This document shows positions 1-5,723 of a stretch of DNA of 6,499 nt, one piece after another. Position 1 is the stretch's first letter, and the number at the start of each line of letters is the position of its first letter. The DNA comes from Gemmatimonadales bacterium (GTDB taxonomy: Bacteria > Gemmatimonadota > Gemmatimonadetes > Gemmatimonadales > GWC2-71-9). Under the pieces are notes generated by a model. The model saw only the letters and a program-made list of their open reading frames with translations. It was not told where the DNA came from and searched no databases. Position numbers and translations under genes: made by a program. The stretch spans positions 1-6,499 of the forward strand of contig JACCRH010000150.1 in the NCBI GenBank assembly GCA_013813675.1, in the 5' to 3' direction.

Positions 1-299
1 GCCCGGTTGGGTAAGTCTCCCGAGATGCCCGAGCGGCGGAAGTCCTCCTGTTTCCCGACCACCTGGAGCCAGGGCCGCAGGCGATAGGCGGCGAGCCCGT
101 ACCCTTCCCCGTTGAACACCCCCGCGAACACCATCGCTACGGCGCCGAAGGCGTAGTCCACCATCACTCCGATATCCCGCTTGGGCGCGAGCGAATCGAC
201 GGCCGTACTGCGGTCGGCGGTCTCGAGATCGGGGAAGGCGTTTGGGCAGCGCAGAACGCCACTCCTGCGACCGACTGAGACAGAAACACCCGAGAAGGG
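1..299 (-). pseudogene. 5'-truncated outer-membrane porin (phosphate-selective porin O/P-like), partial
   Basis: The minus-strand frame reads through to the left edge of the window and translates to recognisable porin sequence: LAPKRDIGVMVDYAFG, then VFAGVFNGEGYGLAAYRL, then RPWLQVVGKQEDFRRSG. The DRS...LAP.RDIGV block followed by a GVFNGEG turn and an RPWL strand is typical of OprO/OprP-type trimeric beta-barrel porins, which take up anions across the outer membrane. In that family a signal peptide and well over 100 residues normally precede this block. Here the frame is closed by a TGA at 375-377 on the same strand, has no ATG upstream of the block, and loses its GC-rich third positions above about 245. 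The mod promoter occupies the space where the missing part should be. The gene therefore looks like a broken remnant. Its C-terminal end lies outside the window. The family call is by eye; the truncation follows directly from the frame. Confidence 0.6.
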
Positions 300-341
300 A
301 CCGTCGCATTGCCGCCCCTGAGAGATTGAGGATGAATGAGC

Positions 342-369
342 TTGCCGAAATGGTGTAATGAGGTAACAT
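342..369 (+). promoter_or_regulatory. Candidate sigma-70-like promoter of the mod operon
   Basis: TTGCCG at 342-347 and TAACAT at 364-369 are spaced by 16 bases and resemble -35 and -10 hexamers. They sit in the only AT-richer stretch before the operon. A transcript would start near 375-378, leaving a leader of about 25 bases before the ATG at 401. This favours that ATG over the TTG at 386. It is a prediction by pattern only. Confidence 0.45.
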
Positions 370-385
370 AAGGTTCACTTACACC
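352..385 (+). promoter_or_regulatory. Inverted repeat around the mod -10 element, candidate operator
   Basis: GGTGTAA at 352-358 and TTACACC at 379-385 are perfect 7-base inverted arms separated by 20 bases. Allowing one inserted base, the match extends by TGA/TCA on the inner side. Between and beside them lie two 10-base near-direct repeats, AGGTAACATA (361-370) and AGGTTCACTT (371-380). The whole element covers the -10 hexamer and the expected transcription start, so a bound protein would block RNA polymerase. The downstream HTH-Mop regulator is the obvious candidate to bind here, which is inference. The site does not resemble the CGnTATATA arms bound by enterobacterial ModE. Confidence 0.45.
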
Positions 386-400
386 TTGTCGAGAGCTCCT

Positions 401-796
401 ATGGATCTACTGGACACCGTTGATGCCTCTAAGTATCTCCACCTCAATCCCAAACGGGTCCAAGCGCTCGCCAGGGCCGGCCGCCTGCCCGGCCGCCGGG
501 TGGGCCGGAGATGGCTCTTCGACCGGCGCGACCTCGAACGGCTGCTGGGGACAGGAGGCGGCTCCGAGGTCGCCGGCCTCGACATCAGCGCACGAAACCA
601 GCTGCGCGGCACGGTGGGCTCCGTCGCTGTCGACGGCGTCATGGCCGAGGTGCGGCTTCGCATCGGCGAGCAGGAGCTGGTCTCCATCATCACCCGCGGG
701 TCCGTCGAGCGGCTCCGGCTGCGGGTCGGTGACGAAGTGATCGCGGTGATCAAGTCGACCGAAATCATGATCGGAAAGGAAACGACTCACGCATGA
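401..796 (+). CDS. HTH-Mop fusion protein, probable molybdate-responsive regulator
   Basis: The protein has 131 residues and two domains. Residues 2-50 form an excisionase/MerR-type helix-turn-helix (DTVDASKYLHLNP, then RAGRLPGRRVGRRWLF and RRDLERLL), which binds DNA. Residues 61-127 form a Mop/TOBE domain with the diagnostic SARNQLRGTV start (63-72) and the SIITRGSVERLRLRVGDEV core. Mop domains bind molybdate or tungstate at subunit interfaces. The protein therefore probably senses cytoplasmic oxyanion and controls the operon it heads, perhaps through the inverted repeat at 352-385. Its stop overlaps the modA start as ATGA, so the two are translationally coupled. A TTG at 386 would add five residues, but the ATG at 401 fits the domain boundary and the promoter better. 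It is functionally like ModE but differs from it in DNA-binding domain and size. A pure molybdate-storage role is less likely because of the HTH. Confidence 0.85.
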   Translation: MDLLDTVDASKYLHLNPKRVQALARAGRLPGRRVGRRWLFDRRDLERLLGTGGGSEVAGLDISARNQLRGTVGSVAVDGVMAEVRLRIGEQELVSIITRGSVERLRLRVGDEVIAVIKSTEIMIGKETTHA

Positions 797-1638
797 CCAC
801 AGTGCTTCTGATCCGGGGGGCAGGCCTCGCGCTCCTCGGGGCGCTCTCGGTGGGCGACATCTCGGCGCAGGAGAGGGCGCCGGCCGAGCCGGAGCTGACG
901 GTGTTCGCCGCGGCTTCGCTCACCGGTGCTTTCCGGGAACTCGGAGTCCTCTTCGAGCAGGCGCATCCAAGCACCCAGGTGCAATTCAACTTCGCCGGCT
1001 CGCAGCAGCTGGCCGTTCAGCTGGAGCACGGCGCCGCGGCGGACGTCTTCGCCTCCGCCGACGAGCGTTGGATGAGCTATGCCGTCGAGCGCAACCTGGT
1101 AGCGGGGGCCCCGCGGCTCTTCGCGCACAACCGGCTCGCGGTAATCGTTCCGGTGACCAACCCGGCCCGGATCGGCTCACTCAAGGACCTCGCCCGCCGG
1201 GGGACCAAGCTGGTGGTCGCCGCCGAGGCGGTGCCGGTGGGGGCGTACAGCCGCGAAGCGTTGACCAAGCTCGCCCAGGCACCCGGCTTCCCCGCCGCCT
1301 TCGATCGCAAGGTGCTGGCCAACGTGGTGTCAGAGGAGGAGAACGTGAAGTCGGTCGTGACCAAGGTGCAGCTCGGCGAGGCGGATGCCGGCATGGTCTA
1401 CGTGTCCGACGCCACCGGTGCGGTGGCGCGGTACCTGCGGGTGTTCCCCATACCCGAGCCGCAGAACGTGCGGGCCGACTATCCCCTGGCCGTCCTGCGC
1501 GCCGCCAAGGCGCCGGTGGCGGCGGGTGCCTTTGCCGGCCTCGTCCTCGGACCTCAAGGCCAAAGCGTCCTCCGGCGGCACGGGCTCATTCCGGTGGCGC
1601 TGCAATCGGGTATGGCCGTCTCTGCTCGCACGCGCTGA
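793..1638 (+). CDS. modA: Molybdate ABC transporter, periplasmic substrate-binding protein ModA
   Basis: At 281 residues it is close to the usual ModA length. A hydrophobic signal peptide spans residues 1-25, with a likely cut after I-S-A before Q26. There is no lipobox cysteine, so the mature protein should be soluble in the periplasm. The class II binding-protein fold shows family motifs: FAAASLTGAFREL (38-50) with ligand serine S42; FNFAGSQQLAVQLEHGA (65-81) with S70; ADVFASADE; AVPVGAYSREAL near residue 146; and ENVKSVVTKV followed by LGEADAGMVYVSDA. By comparison with E. coli ModA, V185 and Y203 should complete the oxyanion pocket. It captures molybdate (or tungstate) and delivers it to ModBC. 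The gene overlaps the regulator by four bases (ATGA). A purine-rich GGAAAGGA lies just upstream but rather far away, which fits coupled translation. Molybdate versus tungstate preference cannot be told from the sequence. Confidence 0.95.
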   Translation: MTTVLLIRGAGLALLGALSVGDISAQERAPAEPELTVFAAASLTGAFRELGVLFEQAHPSTQVQFNFAGSQQLAVQLEHGAAADVFASADERWMSYAVERNLVAGAPRLFAHNRLAVIVPVTNPARIGSLKDLARRGTKLVVAAEAVPVGAYSREALTKLAQAPGFPAAFDRKVLANVVSEEENVKSVVTKVQLGEADAGMVYVSDATGAVARYLRVFPIPEPQNVRADYPLAVLRAAKAPVAAGAFAGLVLGPQGQSVLRRHGLIPVALQSGMAVSARTR

Positions 1639-1696
1639 GCTGCGCTACCCAGGCGCGGAAGCTGCCCTGCGTCTCGCCGGGAGTCTCGCCACCGGC

Positions 1697-2464
1697 GTGC
1701 TTCTGGTGCTGCTCGCCTTGCCGCTGGTCGCCCTGCTGCTCCATGTGAAGGCCGAGCAACTCCTCAGGCGTCTGGCCGACCCAGCCGTATTGGAATCGCT
1801 TCGGCTCAGCCTGGTGACCAGCACCGCCGCCGCGGCCGCCGTCGTCACGCTTGGCCTTCCCGTCGCTTACCTCCTGGCCGGCCCGAGCTTCCGCGGCAAG
1901 CGGCTGGTGGAAGTGCTGGTGGACCTCCCGATGGTGCTTCCGCCCACGGTCGCGGGGTTTCTCCTGCTGCTCGCGTTCGGCCGGGCCGGCCTCGGTGGAC
2001 GGGCTCTCGCTGCCTTTGGACTGTCACTCCCCTTCACGACCCTGGCGGTGGTCGTGGCGCAGGTGTTCATGTCGGCGCCGTTCTTCATCAACGCCGCGCG
2101 GGCCGGTTTCGCCTCGGTCGACCGCCGCTACCGCGAGGCCGCGGCGACGCTGCGCGCGCCGGCATCGGTCGTCTTCCTCCGGGTCATGGTGCCCCTCAGC
2201 CTGCCATCTCTCATCGCCGGCGCCGGCATGAGCTGGGCCCGGGCGCTGGGCGAGTTCGGCGCCACCATCACCTTCGCCGGCAACCTGCCGGGCCGGACTC
2301 AGACGATGCCGCTCGGCGTGTACGTGGCGCTGCAGCAGGATCTGGAGCTGGCGGTGACTCTCTCGCTCATTCTGGTCGTCATGTCCGTCGCGCTGCTGCT
2401 AGGGCTCCGCTCGCTGCCCGGCATCCTGCCTGGAGCGCCGCTTGCTCGCACTCCGGGTCGTTAA
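1697..2464 (+). CDS. modB: Molybdate ABC transporter, inner-membrane permease ModB
   Basis: This is the channel subunit that passes molybdate across the inner membrane. From the GTG at 1697 it has 255 residues, against 229 in E. coli ModB. Membrane segments are visible at about residues 1-17, 36-60, 78-97, 110-135 and 219-237. ModB hallmarks are VLVDLPMVLPPTVAGF (73-88), the EAA loop at 147-170 that docks on ModC, and ARALGEFGATITFAGNLPGR (181-200) followed by TQTMPLGVYVALQ. In the EAA loop the usual glycine is arginine (R153). The start is uncertain. The frame is open from well inside modA, but no ATG, GTG or TTG occurs between about 1580 and 1696. GGGAG at 1679-1683 is a distant ribosome site for the GTG. 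GC-rich third positions continue upstream to about 1640, so a CTG start at 1640 or 1622 is possible. It overlaps modC by 23 bases. Confidence 0.9.
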   Translation: MLLVLLALPLVALLLHVKAEQLLRRLADPAVLESLRLSLVTSTAAAAAVVTLGLPVAYLLAGPSFRGKRLVEVLVDLPMVLPPTVAGFLLLLAFGRAGLGGRALAAFGLSLPFTTLAVVVAQVFMSAPFFINAARAGFASVDRRYREAAATLRAPASVVFLRVMVPLSLPSLIAGAGMSWARALGEFGATITFAGNLPGRTQTMPLGVYVALQQDLELAVTLSLILVVMSVALLLGLRSLPGILPGAPLARTPGR

Positions 2465-3512
2465 GCGGCTCGGCGACTTCGAGCTCGCCGCGGAGCTCAC
2501 GGTGCCCCGGGGGGAGACGACCGTGGTGGTGGGCGAGAGCGGCGCCGGAAAATCCACCCTCCTCCGGCTGGTGGCGGGGCTGGAGCAGCCGGACCAGGGG
2601 CGCATAGCGCTCGACGACCGCGCCTACACCGACTCGGTGGCCGGCACCGTGCTGCCGGCCTGGCGTCGACGCGTGGGGTTCGTGTTCCAGGACTACGCCC
2701 TCTTCCCCCATCTCACGGTCGCGGAGAACGTCCGCTTCGGGCTCCGCGCCGCCGGCATTCCCAGGGCGGAGGCGCGGAGGCAGGCCCAGGCGATCCTGGA
2801 GCGGCTGGGCGTCGGGGATCTCGCGGGACGTGCCGTCACCGGGCTGTCCGGGGGCCAGCAGCAGCGGGTGGCGCTAGCGCGGGCGCTGGTGCTCGAGCCC
2901 GAGGTGCTCCTGCTCGACGAGCCGCTCTCCGCGCTCGACCTCCGCACCCGCCGGAGCGTCCGGGCGGAGCTCCGGAGTCTGCTGCGGCAGCTCCCCTGTG
3001 TGACGCTCTACGTCACCCACAATCCGGTCGAGGCGATGTTCTTCGGTGAGCGGATAGTGGTGCTGGAGCGCGGCGGGGTCACCCAGACCGGGACCCGGGA
3101 CGATCTGCTGCGCCACCCCCGCTCGCCCTACGTCGCGGAGTTGGTGGGCACCAACCTCCTGTATGGAACTCTCGGGCGAGCCGGCGGCGACGGGGCTGAG
3201 GTGCGGACCGTCGATGGCCCGCTGTGGGTGAGCCACGGTGCGGCCGAAGGCGAGGTGTTCGCCACCGTGAGCCCGCGAGAGATCACCATCTACCGTGAGC
3301 GGCCCGAGGGCAGCGCGCAGAATGTGTTCACCGGCCCAATTCTGGAGCTGGTGCCAGAGCTGCCTGGCGGCGAGCGCGTGCGGGTGGCGCTCGGCACTGC
3401 GCCGCCGCTGGTGGCGGAGGTGACACGGGAGGCGGTGCGAAGGCTGAACCTGGAGGAGGGACAGGTGGTGCACGCGGGGTTCAAGGCCACCGGGGTGCGG
3501 ACCTATATCTGA
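2442..3512 (+). CDS. modC: Molybdate ABC transporter, ATP-binding protein ModC
   Basis: This is the cytoplasmic ATPase that powers molybdate import through ModB. Its 356 residues match ModC length (352 in E. coli). The order is Walker A GESGAGKST (31-39), Q-loop FVFQDYALFPHLT with Q83, signature LSGGQQQR (135-142), Walker B VLLLDE (155-160), D-loop SALD (163-166) and switch histidine H193. The C-terminal TOBE region, about 290-355, binds oxyanion or stabilises the dimer in this family. All catalytic residues are present. It starts with TTG at 2442, inside the modB end, with GGAG at 2432-2435 six bases upstream as a good ribosome site. The overlap with modB indicates coupled translation. It is the last gene of the operon. 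A spermidine- or sulfate-type ATPase is an alternative by family, but the modA and modB context settles it. Confidence 0.95.
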   Translation: MLALRVVKRLGDFELAAELTVPRGETTVVVGESGAGKSTLLRLVAGLEQPDQGRIALDDRAYTDSVAGTVLPAWRRRVGFVFQDYALFPHLTVAENVRFGLRAAGIPRAEARRQAQAILERLGVGDLAGRAVTGLSGGQQQRVALARALVLEPEVLLLDEPLSALDLRTRRSVRAELRSLLRQLPCVTLYVTHNPVEAMFFGERIVVLERGGVTQTGTRDDLLRHPRSPYVAELVGTNLLYGTLGRAGGDGAEVRTVDGPLWVSHGAAEGEVFATVSPREITIYRERPEGSAQNVFTGPILELVPELPGGERVRVALGTAPPLVAEVTREAVRRLNLEEGQVVHAGFKATGVRTYI

Positions 3513-3527
3513 AAGGGTTGGTCGGCT

Positions 3528-3570
3528 TCTCATCGAGAACTCGTCGCTCTGGGCCCCCCGTTCGATGGGA
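3528..3570. terminator. Possible stem-loop between convergent genes
   Basis: TCTCATCGA (3528-3536) can pair with TCGATGGGA (3562-3570) as a 9-base stem with one G-U wobble in the plus-strand transcript and a 25-base loop. It lies between the end of modC and the end of the convergent GntR gene, where a shared terminator would be expected. There is no T-run after it and the loop is long, so it is a weak candidate for intrinsic termination and may be chance. Confidence 0.25.
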
Positions 3571-3579
3571 GCACCACGG

Positions 3580-4503
3580 TCACGGCTTCCTGGTTGCCAG
3601 GGCGTCCAGATTGGCGCGGACCACGAAAGACAGCACCTGGCGCGCGGACTCCAGCGAAAACACCCGGGCCTCCGGCAGCACACGATCGAGGAGCGGTGTC
3701 GGGCCGGCTCGTTGGCGGGCCAGGCGGGTGAGGTAGGTGGGTGCCGCATCAGGAATGGTGGCGAGGTCATCGCGATCGACGACGCGAGTCCGAAAGTTGG
3801 CCCCGCCCGGCACATCGGCGAACATCCGTTGCAACTTCCGCTCAAACCGCGGGTCGGCGACGACGAAGTAGACCGGAGCCTCGCGCAGCAGGCGGGCGAC
3901 TTCCGTAAAGAGCTCGGTGCACATCGTAATCACGATGCTCGGCAGGCTGAGTTTCGCGGCCAGGCGCTCGCATTCGACTTGGTGGAATCGGGTGGTGACG
4001 AGGAGATCGGCTTGGCGGAGAGTGGCCGAGGGTCTCGCCTCCCGATCTGACGACGTGATGTCTTCGGCACTGGCCTCGATGCCGTAGTCCCGCTCCAGTT
4101 CGGCCGGGATGGAATAGAGCTGGTCGGCGTTGCATTCGAGCACCGCAGCGCGAATGCGGAGGGTCTCGATCCCGCGGTGCAACCGGTCTGCCATCGTCGG
4201 TGCCCTCACCCCCCGACTGAGCCCCTGCATCAGGATCTCCACCATCCAATCGGGGGGCGGGTTCCCGGTGAGGATCGAAGCCGCCTGCGCGACGTAGATT
4301 CCGGAACGGGGCCGAAGCTCGACCAGACCCTCGCGCTCAAGCAACCGGTACGCGGCCAAGATGACCCGAGGGTCAGCGCCCAGCTCCTGTGCCAGGAGGC
4401 GCACGCTGGGTAGCCGGCCGCAGTGCCGGTACAGGCCTAGGTGCAGGCCGGTAAACAGTCGTCCGCGCAGGATATCGGCGATTTCGGTGCGTCGCTTACG
4501 CAT
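3580..4503 (-). CDS. GntR-family transcriptional regulator, downstream paralog of a tandem pair
   Basis: The protein has 307 residues. Residues 5-71 are a GntR winged helix-turn-helix, seen in GRLPSVRLLAQELGADPRVI and AAYRLLEREGLVELRPRSGI. The rest is an effector domain without a membrane or secretion signal. It carries VLECNADQLY (121-130), ADLLVTTRFH (165-174), APVYFVVADPRFERKL (209-224) and APTYLTRLAR (254-263). The alternating strands and ADLLVTT.FH pattern suggest a periplasmic-binding-protein-like alpha/beta sensor fold. That is inference, and the ligand is unknown. It does not look like the UTRA, FCD or aminotransferase-type GntR effector domains. The start at 4503 has GAGGAG (4508-4513, minus strand) four bases upstream. 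It follows its paralog after 30 bases and is surely co-transcribed. It resembles the paralog along its whole length with almost no gaps, about half the residues being identical by eye. Confidence 0.85.
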   Translation of the reverse strand: MRKRRTEIADILRGRLFTGLHLGLYRHCGRLPSVRLLAQELGADPRVILAAYRLLEREGLVELRPRSGIYVAQAASILTGNPPPDWMVEILMQGLSRGVRAPTMADRLHRGIETLRIRAAVLECNADQLYSIPAELERDYGIEASAEDITSSDREARPSATLRQADLLVTTRFHQVECERLAAKLSLPSIVITMCTELFTEVARLLREAPVYFVVADPRFERKLQRMFADVPGGANFRTRVVDRDDLATIPDAAPTYLTRLARQRAGPTPLLDRVLPEARVFSLESARQVLSFVVRANLDALATRKP

Positions 4504-4517
4504 CGGGCTCCTCGGTG

Positions 4518-4532
4518 GCCCGGCCCCCGGGC
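4518..4532 (-). other. GC hairpin in the gap between the two GntR genes
   Basis: GCCCGG (4518-4523) and CCGGGC (4527-4532) form a perfect 6-base all-GC stem with a 3-base loop. It fills half of the 30-base gap between the paralogs, right after the upstream stop and 4 bases from the ribosome site of the downstream gene. No T-run follows, so it is not an ordinary terminator. It could tune expression of the second gene through partial termination or RNA stability. Its function is not shown. Confidence 0.4.
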
Positions 4533-4533
4533 A

Positions 4534-5451
4534 CTACGCCTCGAAACGAGCGGCCAGATTGGCCTGGACCACGAACGAAAAGAGCTGCCGCGAGGTTTCC
4601 GGCGAGAACGCACGGACCTCCGGGATGAGGCGTCCTGGCAACCGCCGCCCACTCAACCGGTCTCGCGCGAGCCGGGTGACATAGGTCGGTGCGTCTTCCG
4701 GGATCCGGTCGATGTCGTCGCGTCCCACGATGAGCACATGGAGACCCTCGGCTCCGGAGGTGGGGCTGTAGATGCTCCGCAGCTTGTGCTCGAACCGCGG
4801 GTCCGTGACCACGAAGTACACCGGGCCCTCCTGGAGGCGTTGCGCGGCGTCGGCGAAGTAGTCCACCTGGAGGTTCGCGATGATGAACGGCTTGCCGAGC
4901 TGGGCGGCGACGGGCCGGACCTCGATCACGTGGAACGGCGTCGACACCAACAGATCCGCCTGCTGCACATCACCGGGCGGCGTCCCGTGGGCCTGAAGCT
5001 CGAACGTATCGATCCCAGTCGCGTCGAAGCCGTAGTCGTCATGAAGCTCTCCGCACAGCGAGTTGATCTGATCGTGATTGCACTCGATGCAGGCGGCCCG
5101 GAGGCGGACAGTCTCCAGCACTTCACGGACACGCCCGGGGAAGTCTCGAGCCGAAACGCCACGCTGTAGCCCGTCGATCAGGACGTTGACCATCCAGTCC
5201 GCCGTCCGCCGCCGGAGCTGCCGGTGAATGCCCTCCGGCGGAACGAAGATGCCGGAACGGGCTCGCACTTCGACCAGCCCTTCTCGCTCGAGCTCCCGGT
5301 AGGCGGCCATCACCACCCTCGGATCCGCGCCGAGCTCCTGGGCTAGCTCGCGCACGCTGGGCAAGCGCTGGCCAGCGGCGAGCGATCCGACATGGAGTCC
5401 GCTGAACACTCGCTGCCGAATCAGATCCGCGATGTCCGCCCGTCTACCCAT
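4534..5451 (-). CDS. GntR-family transcriptional regulator, upstream paralog of a tandem pair
   Basis: The protein has 305 residues from the ATG at 5451. That start has AGGAG (5457-5461, minus strand) five bases upstream and begins exactly where the DNA-binding domain begins; an upstream ATG at 5538 lacks these supports and adds 29 residues of non-domain sequence. The winged helix-turn-helix is at about 4-70 (LPSVRELAQELGADPRVV, then YRELEREGLVEVRARSGIFV). The effector domain carries CIECNHDQIN (121-130), ADLLVSTPFH (165-174), GPVYFVVTDPRFEHKL (209-224) and APTYVTRLAR (254-263), all at the same residue numbers as in the downstream paralog. The conserved E-C-N and F-H positions are candidate ligand contacts, which is inference. 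It is the first gene of the pair, transcribed divergently from the AraC-family gene. The ligand and targets are unknown; autoregulation is common for GntR proteins and plausible here. Confidence 0.87.
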   Translation of the reverse strand: MGRRADIADLIRQRVFSGLHVGSLAAGQRLPSVRELAQELGADPRVVMAAYRELEREGLVEVRARSGIFVPPEGIHRQLRRRTADWMVNVLIDGLQRGVSARDFPGRVREVLETVRLRAACIECNHDQINSLCGELHDDYGFDATGIDTFELQAHGTPPGDVQQADLLVSTPFHVIEVRPVAAQLGKPFIIANLQVDYFADAAQRLQEGPVYFVVTDPRFEHKLRSIYSPTSGAEGLHVLIVGRDDIDRIPEDAPTYVTRLARDRLSGRRLPGRLIPEVRAFSPETSRQLFSFVVQANLAARFEA

Positions 5452-5478
5452 CGACTCTCCTCTGAACAACCGAAGATA

Positions 5479-5556
5479 TCCACCAGCAGGAAAGCACCAG
5501 GTGAGCAGCATCACATGGCGCGCAACAGTTCTTCGCAAAATGGATTCACTGGTGGA
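5479..5556. promoter_or_regulatory. CACCAG repeats in the divergent control region, candidate operator
   Basis: TCCACCAG (5479-5486) and CTGGTGGA (5549-5556) are perfect 8-base inverted arms. A further direct copy, CACCAG at 5495-5500, lies 14 bases after the first and is itself part of the palindrome CACCAGGTG (5495-5503). These repeats lie just upstream of the first GntR gene, where its promoter should be. Such clustered half-sites are what a dimeric regulator would bind. Either the GntR pair or the AraC protein could be the binder; neither is shown. Confidence 0.35.
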
Positions 5557-5588
5557 CGTATTCAGGCCTCATCAGCCACAGTTGCGAA
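5525..5588. repeat. ACAGTT direct repeat with TTCGCAA/TTGCGAA inverted arms
   Basis: ACAGTT occurs at 5525-5530 and 5578-5583. TTCGCAA at 5532-5538 is mirrored by TTGCGAA at 5582-5588. The elements interleave with the CACCAG repeats in the 272-base gap between the divergent GntR and AraC genes. They may be a second set of regulator sites, but repeats this short can arise by chance. Confidence 0.25.
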
Positions 5589-5611
5589 AGTTCCTCCGGA
5601 CTGCTGCATTG

Positions 5612-5640
5612 TTGCTCTCCGAGCGACTCGTCACCTTATG
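5612..5640 (+). promoter_or_regulatory. Weak candidate promoter for the AraC-family gene
   Basis: TTGCTC (5612-5617) and CTTATG (5635-5640) are spaced by 17 bases and loosely match -35 and -10 hexamers. A palindrome CGAG-CGA-CTCG (5620-5630) lies in the spacer. The match is poor, as expected for an activator-dependent promoter, and the gap holds no better plus-strand candidate that I can see. Confidence 0.2.
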
Positions 5641-5723
5641 GAGGTCGCGAAGGGGCGGCGTTGCCGCGGTCGAGAGCGAATGGCGAAAACCGCGGCGCCG
5701 GTCAAGACGTTGTTCGGAGGAGC

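Noticed and set aside
211..309. ATG at 309 (minus strand) with a hydrophobic start as a porin signal peptide
   Set aside because: It is in a different frame from the porin block, turns Arg-rich at once, and would still leave out most of the porin N-terminal region.
342..400. ModE-type operator in the mod promoter
   Set aside because: No CGnTATATA-like arms are present, and the inverted repeat here has a different sequence.
1385..1696. Upstream extension of the modB frame starting at the ATG at 1385
   Set aside because: It lies wholly inside modA in another frame and its translation (rich in Cys, Trp, Pro, Arg) is typical of an off-frame shadow. The ModB family similarity begins only near 1640-1700.
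3589..3601. Hairpin CCTGG-TTG-CCAGG at the end of the downstream GntR gene
   Set aside because: It is a 5-base stem inside coding sequence with no T-run, as easily explained by codon content.
2874..3845. A 323-codon open frame on the minus strand across modC and the convergent gap
   Set aside because: It is antisense to modC, with low-complexity His/Arg/Gly/Pro composition and no domain. It arises from GC-rich codon use in the real gene.
4441..5169. A 242-codon open frame on the plus strand antisense to the GntR genes
   Set aside because: It spans the junction of two well-supported genes, has no ribosome site or recognisable domain, and reflects GC-rich shadow coding.
5452..5538. Longer N-terminus for the upstream GntR gene from the ATG at 5538
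   Set aside because: The strong AGGAG site and the domain boundary both favour the ATG at 5451, and the paralog starts at the matching residue.
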